From: Capsicum annuum
Lineage: Eukaryota; Streptophyta; Magnoliopsida; Solanales; Solanaceae
Assembly (NCBI RefSeq): GCF_002878395.1
Contig: NC_061118.1
Location: forward strand, 84,879,526 to 84,943,525
Direction of reading: 5' to 3'
Length of the DNA: 64,000 bases
Below, piece after piece: positions 1-9,470 of the stretch. Under the pieces are notes generated by a model. The model was not told the DNA's origin and searched no databases. It saw nothing but the letters and a program-made list of their open reading frames with translations. A program made the translations under genes and the position numbers. The first letter of the stretch is position 1; each line of letters begins with the position of its first letter.

Positions 1-1312
1 TGTTTATGAACCTTGCATCATCATTCTCATGTCATCACACACATAATCTCAATTTTTTTTCTATGCTTTATTTGTTTGTTGTATGCTTTATTTGTTAGTT
101 TTTTTATTTATATATACTTTTTTTTTGTTGTATTCTTTACTTGATTTGTGTCTTATGTTATGTATGCTCTATTAAAATACTTGAAATGCTGGAAATTCTG
201 TAAACACAAGGAATATGGAGATTGTGTAATGGTCTCGGTGGTTGTATGATGACCTCATATATGACATCATCGTTAAGGACATTGTCGGATGGTCTCCGAG
301 GTCATGCAATGACCTCGTGTAGTACATCATTATCATGGAGACTGTGTGATGGTCCTAGAGGTTATGTGAAGACCTCGTGTATTACATCATCATCATGGAG
401 ACTGTGTGATAGTCTTGGAGGTTGTGGGATGACCTCGTGTAATACATCATCATCATGGAGAGAGTGAGATGAACTTTGAGGTCTTCCGATGACCTCGTGC
501 ATTACATCAACATCACTATCATCATCATCATTTTCATTGTATTTACTTTACCATCCTTGTAATGTGACTGTACGTCTGTCTTGAATTTTTATCTATCACT
601 TTATGATATCTTCCTTTCCTTTTACTTAATGTTCTTGTAATCGTTGTCCTTCTATGCTCTACTTGTATGTGGTATAATGTATACCTGTGGTCCTAGCTAC
701 TATTTATTGCAATCTATATGAGTATTATAGAGCTATTAGTGCAAGCGGTATGTGTTACCATTGTGGAACATTTTCTGATACTAGGTGACGTGCCCATAGT
801 GTTTATTTTGTATGCTTTATTTTCCAATTTTCTCTATCGGCCTATGATACTAATGGGGTTCAAGTGGACCATACTCACTCCTATTACACCCTTCAATATA
901 GGTCCTAGTTTGAATGCACCTCGCGATGTTTGATTTCTAGCATCATTTTGAGCTTTCCAAGGTAGAGGTTTATTTCAGGCGTCTGGAGTGTACTTCTATC
1001 TTTCCATGTTAGACTATATATCTATTATATTTTAGAGAGAGAGTGATATCCCATTTTGGATGCCTTTTATGTTTTACTTCGAGTTGTACTAGTTATGTTC
1101 TTACACATTGAAAATAGGTTTTGGGATTTAGTATTATCAATTATATTTGTTTCCACATTTGTTATTATTGTATAGTTCAACTTCGTTCTAGAAGGCTTGC
1201 CTTGTGGTCATTATTGTCTTTTCTACTTGTGTATCAGTTTGGATGATAGGATCGCTAATCAAGGTTTGTCGTGACAAGTGCCATCATGAACCTTAGATTT
1301 TGGTTCATGACA
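1..1312 (+). repeat. Ty3/gypsy LTR (a), 3' part; 5' end lies outside the window
   Basis: Bases from about 520 to 1312 align by eye with 3450-4252, the 3' part of LTR (b). Shared blocks include the stretch around 740-900 (matching 3660-3810) and the end at 1195-1312 (matching 4125-4252). The copy ends in a TGACA-like terminus at 1312 and is followed by a degenerate tRNA-iMet primer binding site, as expected for a 5' LTR. Small open frames here (for example 222-467 and 718-933) are chance frames in LTR or minisatellite sequence. The LTR start is upstream of the window, so its full length is unknown. Confidence 0.75.
217..516. repeat. 60-bp minisatellite, five copies, inside LTR (a)
   Basis: Units start with GGAG or GGAC at 217, 277, 337, 397 and 457, an exact 60-base spacing. 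Each has the order GGAGACTGTGTGATGGTC, a GAGGTTRT block, GATGACCTCGTG, then TACATCATCATCAT. LTR (b) has only one comparable unit near 3400-3450. The 81-codon open frame across the array exists because 60 is a multiple of three and is not evidence of a gene. Confidence 0.92.
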
Positions 1313-1780
1313 AAGTAGTATCAGATTAGCCAAGTTGATTGGTCTCAACAGTGTAAGGAAAGAATGTCTAATAGAGTCTCGTTGATCGATACGTAGATGT
1401 CTATATTTATCTTTGAGGGGCTATATAATGTCTTTAGGAAATTTTCCTCATTTTGTTTCTTATCGTGTAAATTTCTTTTATACCTTGTGTTATATTTCAT
1501 ATTTCACACTTTTTTCCTTATATGGTGATGACTAGATCTCATGAGGTTAGAGATGCAGAGCCTTCATATGGGGAGAGAGCCTAGTCTAGAGGGTGCATTT
1601 CCAGTCAAAGATAGACTCGAGGTAATGAATGGTCACGTGGATCTACCCAGTCTAAGAGTAGTACCAGGGGACATTCCTCTGAGCCTCGTGTTGAGCATGT
1701 TTCAGGTATCGATCCTACTTTAGTACCATGAATTCTTCTACCCCAGTATTGTAGGGGTTTTTGGTTATCTTGTTGACCCA
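1313..1780 (+). pseudogene. Primer binding site remnant and gag N-terminus of an internally deleted gypsy element
   Basis: AGTAGTATCAGATTAGCC at about 1314-1331 is a mutated form of the plant tRNA-iMet primer binding site (normally TGGTATCAGAGCC). A gag-like start follows near 1522, with early residues MVMTRSHEVRDAEPSYG, then a frameshift and stops. About 250 bases later the sequence runs directly into the next LTR at 1781. The rest of gag and all of pol are missing, so this internal region is a deletion derivative that cannot move by itself. Confidence 0.65.
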
Positions 1781-4252
1781 TGTAATGATTTAAATTTTTG
1801 ATGTTATATGTGAAAACTATGTTTTTGTGTGATTTTATTATTTTAACCCTCCGTGTAGTTGCACTTTGGTATTTCTAGGGTGTGGGGTGATTGGCACGCT
1901 TCTCGATATATGTTTGTGACATTTATGTGATATTCTATTTTTTGGAGGCTTTGACAGCCTTACATTGAATTTAGTGGTTATCTTTTGATCTGTGTGACAG
2001 CTAGATGAATGGACTATGCCAGTAGATGTAAAACATTAATTTTAGGGTGGTAACAAGTTTGGTCTAATCTTATGGCTTTTAAATCTCATTTTGACCCTTG
2101 ATTTGGAAAATTATGTATCTAGATTTTAGTGGTCAGCATTGCGAAATAGACGTTTTTTCAAAATTTTGATATCGCCATTGAATCCGAAGCATCTAATTTG
2201 ATACAGTGCCATAGTTTGTTTGCATTCACACGATTTTGGGTGTATCCTGAGGAACCCGCAGGGACTCAAAATGACAAAAAATCCCCAGCTGGTGCACTAG
2301 CTAACTGGTTCACTCGCAATCGCGATAGTGCCAATAGTCAGGATGTCACGATCACGACTCTTGTTCACAATCATGATTCCTCTGCCACTCGAGGTACTGT
2401 GATCGCAACCCAAGGCCCACAATCATGAATGCTGAGTATATATACCTGTGTTTTCGGTATTTTCACTATTTTTGATAGTTGGAGCTTAGGGTTTCGCAAT
2501 TTTGAGCAATTTTCTTTACTTTTTAAGCTTGGGTAAGGTCCATTACACTAATTTAAACTAACTTCCTTTATCTTAAACCTTAAATTAATATTTTAAACAT
2601 AGATTAAGCATGAAATTAGGGGATTGTGGCCCATAAGGCCTAAAAAGTGTATTTCACTAATTTAAACCCAATTTCACTCCTTTTACACTTGAATGAGTTC
2701 TAATCCTATAATTATCTATTTTACCTTAATTTCACCTTTAAAAATACTTTGGTTCTCAATTTTTAAATTGATTTCAAAGATTTTTCTCGGCAAACTTTAA
2801 AAGTGTGTCTACAAAAGCATGTTAAGGGAGTGGGAACTAATCATTAAAAATGACTATCTTATTCTGTTTTGCCCATATGGGGGCCTATATGTGATGTAAT
2901 TAGTGGATTTGATATATTATGTACTATATGTAACTGTGTGGCCTATATGATGTTAATAGCCCATGTACATGAAAATAATTGTGTTTTGTTTGATGAAAAG
3001 TATATTGTGGTACCAATTGTGTATTGTAATGTATTCATACTCCATTCGCATATGGATCATGCTGAATTTAATGAATGGTTGTAAATAATGAGTTGATACT
3101 TAGCTCACATAATGCTATATTGTTGTTGGATTTTGAAATACTTATTGTGGCTGGTTGTGGAAATACTCATTGTGGTTCAATCTGAGTGTTGCATGCTCTT
3201 ACTCAATCATGAAACAATGGTACCATAGTGGAAATGTTGAGAAACACTAACAACACCTTTATATGATACAAAACGTCACATCTTATAAAACCCTCCCCGA
3301 GGGATGTGCTGAGGAGGAGATATGTATATGTGGATTGTATATGTGTTGACGAACCCCCATGAGTCCTACTGCGAAACATTATCTCTGTAGGTGTATACAA
3401 AGATTTTGTGATGGTCTCGAAAGTTGTGTGACAACTTTGTGCATCATCATCATCATTATTTTCATTGTATTTACTTAATTATGGTTGGGATGTTATTGTA
3501 TTTCTGTCGTAGCTTATCACTTACCTAATTGTTCAATCTTTTCTTACTTGTACTTGATAATCTTGTATATGTTCCTCTTATTTTTCCTACTTGTGTGTGA
3601 TTTACTATAGATTTGTGATGCTTTTCTAGTCTTGTTACAATTTATGTGATATATTAGAACTGTTAGTGTAAACAGTGTGGGCTACTATTGTGGAACATTT
3701 TCTAGTTATAGGTGACATGACCATAGTGTATTTTTGTATGCTTATTTTCTTCTTTGCTCAGTCGACCTATGATACCTACTAAGTACAAATGGATAGTACT
3801 AACTCCTACTATGCTATTTTGATGAAAATTAAGGTTTGGCTGCGCACCACATTGCGTGATTCAGGCAATATTTAGAGATATCGAGGTAGTGGCTAGTTTT
3901 TAGGTATCTAGATATTTTCTACTACCTTTTCCTTATTAAACTAGGTCTTTTCTTATATTTTGGTGATAGGGTTTATGCATTCTGGACATCTTATAAATTT
4001 TTTTATTTAGATTCAAGTGGTATAGGTATGTTCTTACACTATAGAGATTAGGTTTTTGAGAGTTATACTATTGTTATTTGCTATGTTTATTTTTGTGTTA
4101 AATACTCTTGTATGCTTCGGCTATGTTTTAGAAGCCTTACTTTGTGATTTGAGTATTAGTCCCCTTGTGTATCAGTATGTGTGATAGGCTTACCTATTAA
4201 GGTTCGCAACGACAAGTACCATCATGACCCTTTGCAGTTTCGATTGCGACAA
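1781..4252 (+). repeat. Ty3/gypsy LTR (b), about 2.47 kb
   Basis: The 5' end (TGTAATGATTTAAATTTTTG, 1781) matches the start of LTR (c) at 8906. The shared part runs through the block near 1860-1900 and the CCCCAGCTGG region near 2284. The 3' end matches LTR (a). It therefore links both neighbours into a three-LTR array. Long stretches (2430-3400) have no counterpart in the truncated LTR (c). No convincing coding sequence lies within it. Confidence 0.75.
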
Positions 4253-4329
4253 CCCATTTAGATGGTTCTCCATTGAGTGTGCCTGGCATTTCTTAAGTCC
4301 TGAGTTTAGATCCTCTAGTTGCACCTACA

Positions 4330-5330
4330 TCTACTCATGGTACTCTACTAACCCCAAGTACTATATCTATTTCAGCGCTGACATGTGAGTATGGTAATTT
4401 GACATCAGGAGTTTAACCTTCATATACGCTACCTCACCAGATGGGAACTGAGCCTGGTAGATTCACTATGTCTCCTCTTGCTATGATTAGATTTATGTCT
4501 TTTGAGGATCAGTAGAGGTTCAAGAGAATTAGTAATTTGGGTCCTCTTAGATTGAGTGATGTTGTGGGTGAGGATGCCTACTAGTTCTATATTAATTATT
4601 GGGAGAAGTTTCATAATTTGAGTTTGCTTGAGTCTCATGGAGTTGCTTATACTACTTATCAGTTAAGACATGCCGCCTGATCCCTTGTTATTTGCAGATC
4701 TTTTGACTCTCTCAAGATGACTTGGGATCAGTTTTTTGATGCCTTTTTGGAGAGATTTTTGCCTTATAGTCTGAAGGATAGGATGAGAGATAAGTTTTTT
4801 GCCTGGAGTAGGTTCTGTGATTGTTGTAGAGTATGAGGCATGCTTACATGCCTTTTCTTGATATTCTTATGCTGATGTTTCCATAGAGTCTGAGAAGATT
4901 TGGATATTTATAAAGGGTTTCTATATCTCTTTTTAGTTTGCTACATCTTAGATGGTTGTTTTTGGAGCAACTTTTTAGAGTTAGTGGATCATACTAAGAT
5001 GATTGAGGGTATTCTTCAAGAATCTCAGGGATGCTCCAAGAAGGTGCTCTATTTTTGTAATTTCTGAGGTCAAGCCTCTCGAGGTAGAGATTTTAGAGGT
5101 TATCTTGGGTATCATGGTAGACTAGTGCAAGTAGCCTTGTAGAGTTCAGGTATTAGATAATTTTCTCCCATAGTTTAGGGTTACCATTCGGGCCTAGGGG
5201 TGTCTTCACCTATTATGTTAGGCCATAGAGATTTCTTTGTGTGAGATGAGAATAGCCATTTTGCCATGGACTGTCCCAGCTATAATTTTTAGGTTACTTC
5301 TATACCTGTTAGACCAAAGGAAGAGGATTC
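4330..5330 (+). pseudogene. gag (capsid/nucleocapsid) of element B, decayed
   Basis: The capsid core is recognisable: GPLRLSDVVGEDAY near 4540-4580, the W-x-F-F-D-A-F-L-E-R-F-L-P block at about 4725-4765, and LKDRMRDKF near 4770-4800. These match the retrotransposon gag motif around the conserved FLERF region. An arginine/glycine-bearing stretch and a zinc-knuckle-like remnant are expected near 5040-5290, but only fragments such as HFAMDCPSYN-type sequence remain. Several stops (for example near 4530 and 4590) disrupt it. Confidence 0.65.
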
Positions 5331-5399
5331 AAATGCTATACATGCTACACTAGAGGCAGAGTCTTCTAATGCTATACTGACTAGACCAGAGGTGGAGGC

Positions 5400-5960
5400 T
5401 TCTGATGTTGTGGTCATAGGTATCGTCCCTGTTTATTTTATTTTAGATATTCATCTAAGTTATTATCCCCGTTTGTTTAATTTTATATCAACATCTAAGT
5501 TATTTGATCTAGGAGCAACTTTCTTCTACATTTTTGCATATTTTTCTTAGAGTTTTGATCTATTAGTTAGCCTCTTTTTATTTCTATTTGTATATCTACC
5601 CCTATAGGAGATTCTTTAGTAGTGAATCAGCTGTAACAATCTTTTATTGTGTCTTTTTTTGGGCATGGGAATTGGGTAAATTACTTGACATTGATATGGT
5701 TATTTCTTTATCATCTTTGGTATGATTGGATGGCTCTTTACCATTTTATCGTAGATTATTCTACTAAGCCCATGCCTTTAGATTTGCTAGGTATGTCATG
5801 GATAACTTGGAAGGGTGAAATTCATTCATGCCCTTAGAGGGTTATATCTTATGTTCAGGCTTGTCATTTGGTTGAGAGGGGACGTTTGTCTTACTTGGCT
5901 CATATTCGTTATACTAGTGTAGCCTCACCTCCTTCTTTGGATTCTGTTTGTGTTGCCTCT
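5400..5960 (+). pseudogene. Retropepsin-like aspartic protease region of element B, decayed
   Basis: The active-site region appears near 5505-5525 as F-D-L-G-A-T-F-F, where chromoviruses usually have LDPGATLSFVT; the catalytic Asp context is altered. About 5730-5960 carries the linker to RT, including VISYVQACHLVERGRLSYLA and a conserved Tyr-Leu-Ala-His block. A short local duplication (about 5427-5504) sits just before the active site and would disturb the domain even without stops. Confidence 0.6.
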
Positions 5961-6790
5961 AAGTTTAGGATGTGTTCCTAATGAATTTGCATGGTATGCC
6001 TCCGAATCGTGATATTGATCTTTTTATTGCTGTTGAGCTGAGGAAAAAACTTATTTCTATTCCTCCTTATAGGATGGCCCAAACATAGTTGATTAAATTG
6101 AAGGATTAGTTGCAAGAGTTGTTGGATAAAGGATTTAATCAACCTATTATATCACCTTGTAGTGCGCCTTTCTTTTTTGTGAAGAAGAAGGATGGATCTA
6201 TGTGGATGTTTATTGATTATCGGCAATTGAACAAGTTTATGGTAAAGAATAAGTAACTTCTTCCTTATATTGATGATTTGTTCGATCAGTTTTAAGTTGT
6301 CATAATGTTTTTGAAAATTAATTTGTGGTTCGGGCAACACCCATTGAGGATTAGAGCTCTCGATAATCCGATGACAACTTTTTTGGCTTGATATGGTCAT
6401 TATGAGTTCTTGGTTATGTCTTTTAGGTTGATCAATTCCCCAGTCGCATTTATAGAGTTGATGAATCGGATGTTCCGATCATATCTCGACTACTTTGTTA
6501 TTGTATTTATATATGATATCTTGCTTTATTCTAATAGTGAGGCTGATCGTGAGGAGCATTCACGAATTGTGCTTAAGATATTAAGGGATTAGAAGTTTTA
6601 TACAAAGTTCTCCAAGTGTGAGATTTGGTTAGAGTCTGTTTCTTTCTTTAGTCATGTGGTGACTAAGAAGGGTATTATGGTTGAACCGAAAAAGATTGTA
6701 GCGGTTCATAATTAGGATAGGCCTAGTTCACCTATGAGATTCAAAGTTTTGTTGGCTTGGCCGGTTATTATTTATATTTTATTGAAGGTT
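5960..6790 (+). pseudogene. Reverse transcriptase of element B, catalytic pair broken
   Basis: Motifs in order: MPPNRDIDL near 6000, PPYRMA near 6063, [10 protein letters not shown] then IDYRQLNK near 6175-6235, [11 protein letters not shown] near 6395-6425, and the catalytic block FIYDIL near 6506-6523. The usual box is FIDDIL, so the first catalytic Asp is Tyr (codons at 6512-6517). Downstream, [13 protein letters not shown] and KFSKCEIWL match the thumb region. Stops at Q codons (KLKD-stop-LQELL near 6107; FDQF-stop near 6294) show decay by C-to-T changes. Confidence 0.9.
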
Positions 6791-6839
6791 TCTTATCTAT
6801 TTTAGCGTTAATAACTAAGTTGACTCAGAAGAAGATTCC

Positions 6840-7290
6840 CTTTTAGCAGTCTGATGCTTGTGATGTAACCTTCCAAAAGCTCAAGAACTTGTTGACTTTA
6901 TATCCATATAGACTTTGCCAAGGAGCATGTGGGTTTCATTATCTTTTATGATGCTTCAGGTGTTGGGTTAGGTATTGTGTTTATTAAGGTAGGTAAGTTG
7001 ATTGCGTATGCTTTTCGTTGGTTGAATCCCAATGAGAAGAATTACCTTGCCCTTGAGTTGGAGTTGTACGCAATAGTTTTTGCTTTAAAGTTGTGGTGGC
7101 ATTACTTATATGGAGTCCATTGTGAGATTTTCATAGATCTTCATAGTCTTCCGTACTTGTTCACCCAACGAGATGTTAATATGAGGCAATATCAATGGCT
7201 TAAGTTTTTTATGGAATATGACTTGATTATTCTCTATCATTTGGGAAAGTTTAATGTGGTTATAGATTCCTTGATCTAAAAGTCAACTAG
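6840..7290 (+). pseudogene. RNase H of element B
   Basis: The open stretch 6929-7279 (116 codons) has the gypsy RNase H order: YDASGVGLGIV (first catalytic Asp present), AYAFRWLNPNEKNY, LELELYAIVFALK (catalytic Glu context), W-H-Y-L-Y-G and FIDLHSLPYLFTQ, where the usual FTDHKSL gives the second Asp. The C-terminal LGKFNVVIDSLI corresponds to GKANVVADALS. It is the best preserved domain of this element, but it is cut off from in-frame RT sequence. Confidence 0.88.
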
Positions 7291-7299
7291 AATGGGTAG

Positions 7300-8600
7300 C
7301 TTGGAGTATCTTGTGACAAAGAACAGACCTTTGGCCTTAGAGGTTCAGTTTTTGGCTAGCCAGATGGTTAGGCTTGATATTTTGACACTTGGGTATGTTT
7401 GGTAATTTTTAAAGTCTAGGTTTTTTTGGACGTAGAAGATTCAAGCACATCAATTTGATGATGTAAGATTCATGTTGATTCGAGATAAGGTGTTGAGTGG
7501 TGAGGATAAGGAAGCCTCACTTGAATCTAATGGTTTTTGAGGATTAGGGTCCGAGTTTGTCTACTGAGATTGGGTGATTTGATTAGATTGATTTATGTAG
7601 AGGCACATTGTTCTTGGTATTCTATATATCTCAGAGTGACTAAGATGTATCATGACTTGATGTAGCATTACTAGTGGGCTGATATGAGGAAAGATGTAGA
7701 GGACTTTATAGATTGTTTCCTATGATGCCAGCAGGTGAAGTTCGAGCATTTAAAACCTGGTGAATTTCTTCATAGATTACCAATTATTAGGTGGAAGTGG
7801 GAGTGGATTAGTATGAACTTTGTGATTTGATTTCCTCTCACTTCTGATGGTTCTGATAGTGTTTGTGTCATCATTGATCGATTGACAAAGTCTGCTCATT
7901 TCATTCTAGTGCAGATCTCTTTCAATGCTGAGAGATTGGTCTATTTCTACATTCGTGACATTGTGCGACTACATGGTGTGCCAGTGTCTATCATTTCAGA
8001 TTGAGGTTTTGTGTTCACAACTTATTTTTTAATGACTTTTTAGGATTTGTTGGGTACTCGGGTTGATGTTAGAACCAAATTTCACACCAAGACTGATGGG
8101 CAGTCAGAGTGGAATATCAAGGTTTTAAGGATATGCATCGCACTTATGTGAATAATTTTATGGTCAGTGAGAGCAATAATATTTAGCGTTGGAGGAGTTT
8201 GCATAGAATAATAGCTACCATTTTAGTATCAATATGGCTCTTTTTGAGGACTTACATGGTAGGCATTGGCACTCTCCAATTCATTGGTTTGAGGTTTCTT
8301 AGGTTAGATCATGAGTTGTGGACTTGCTTCATGAATCTTTAGATCGAGTTCGTATTATCCAAGATAGGCTTCATACGTCTCAGAGGAGGCTGAAGTGTTA
8401 TGCGGACTGTAGACTTATTGGCTTGTGATTTCATATTGGTGATCGTGTTTTCCTTTGAGCTTTATTTATGAAGGGTGAGGTTTGGGATTTGGGGTAAGCT
8501 TAGCCGCTTTTATATTGTCCCGTTTGAGATTCTTCAGACTGTTGGTGTTTTGACTTATGAGTTAACATTGCGCCAAATTTTATCAGCTGTTCATCAAGTT
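7300..8600 (+). pseudogene. Integrase of element B, decayed
   Basis: The region after RNase H contains a zinc-binding HHCC-type remnant (about 7610-7760; EAHCSWYSIYLRVTKMYHD, then CLLCQQVK-like sequence). The catalytic core remnant runs from about 7790 to 8110, with WEWISMNFV, DSVCVIIDRLTKSAHF near 7857-7905, VRLHGVPVSIISD near 7965-8000, and FHTKTDGQSE near 8080-8105. The GPY/F-type module is near 8450-8600 (PFEILQTVGVLTYELTL). Frameshifts and stops separate these blocks. Confidence 0.82.
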
Positions 8601-8634
8601 TTTCATGTTTCTAAGCTTCATCGTTACATTCTTG

Positions 8635-8835
8635 ATTAGTCTCATATCATTCGTTGGGCTTCTGTATAGTTAGATGAAAGATTGTCTTTTGTTGAGGAGC
8701 CGGTCTTTATATTGGCAAGGAATGTTAGCCAATTGCTCTTTTGAGATTTCCCTATGGTTAAGGTCCAGTAGAGGCATCGACCTATAGATGAGTCTACTTA
8801 AGAGGTCAAGTATGATATGCGTAGTTGTCTCCCTA
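8635..8835 (+). pseudogene. C-terminal chromodomain of element B
   Basis: After the integrase, LDERLSFVEEPVFILARNV is followed by MVKVQ, a stop where W is expected, then RHRPIDEST and EVKYDM. This matches the chromodomain consensus VKVxWxxxxxEEATWExExDM found at the end of chromovirus pol, where it is thought to guide integration to modified chromatin. Both aromatic-cage tryptophan positions now read as stop codons (TAG/TAA). Confidence 0.75.
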
Positions 8836-8905
8836 GCTTTTTGCTGATTCGGGTATTTCTCTTGCCTTTAGTTTGAGGATGGACTATATTTTTAGTGGTT
8901 GATGA

Positions 8906-9470
8906 TGAAATGACCTAAATTTTTATGAAATATGTGTTTCTATATGATTTGACTATTTTACCCCTCCCCATGGTCGTGTCGTGGTATTTCTGGGGCGTGG
9001 GGATGATTGGCTCAGTTCCTGATGCATTTTTATGCCATTTATGTTATTTTTTTGTTTTTGGCAACTTTGAGAGCCTTATAGCTGATTTTAGTTGATATCT
9101 TTTGATCCGTGGGATGACAAAAATTATTTTGCCAGTAGATTCGAATCATCGATTTTAGGGTGGTAACATGGTTGGTTTTGCTTTGTGGCCTTTTAATCTC
9201 ATTTTGAGCCTTGGCTTGAAAAATTGGGAGTTTGGATTTTGGAGGTGAACTTTATTAAAATGTATTTTTTCAAAAATCTAATATTGTTAAGTATGGAGCG
9301 TTGAATTTGATATGGTATCATAGTTTATTTGTAGTGAAGGGATTTTGAATGAATCCCGTGGGGTCCATAGAGACTTGGAATACACAAAGCCCCAGCTGGG
9401 GCACCCAAAATCACACTACTCCTATCATGATCGCGATTGGGCCTGCAGTCGATATCATTAAGGAATTTAA
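8906..9470 (+). repeat. Ty3/gypsy LTR (c), 3'-truncated
   Basis: The start (TGAAATGACCTAAATTTTTA) and following about 560 bases match LTR (b) 1781-2350, including the region with CCCCAGCTGGGGC. Similarity stops near 9470 and the sequence continues into an unrelated LTR fragment. The copy is therefore missing roughly 1.9 kb, including the polyadenylation end. Confidence 0.75.

Larger units (their letters stand above)
4253..8905 (+). mobile_element. Internal region of gypsy chromovirus B, decayed gag-pol
   Basis: Between LTRs (b) and (c) the domains appear in canonical Ty3/gypsy order: gag, protease, reverse transcriptase, RNase H, integrase and a C-terminal chromodomain. No frame stays open for more than about 116 codons; frameshifts and TAG/TAA/TGA codons interrupt every domain. 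No clean primer binding site follows LTR (b). The chromodomain and overall sequence fit the Tekay/Del-type chromoviruses abundant in Solanaceae, but the clade is an inference. Confidence 0.85.

Noticed and set aside
222..467. 81-codon open frame with repeated Met/Thr/Ser segments
   Set aside because: It is produced by the 60-bp minisatellite, whose unit length is a multiple of three. There is no start context, no domain, and it lies in an LTR.
217..516. CRISPR-like direct repeats
   Set aside because: The repeats are head-to-tail with no unique spacers and lie in a plant retrotransposon LTR.
9389..9402. Perfect 14-base palindrome GCCCCAGCTGGGGC in LTR (c)
   Set aside because: It occurs once; LTR (b) has only an imperfect version near 2283. 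A single short palindrome in a decayed LTR is not strong evidence of function.
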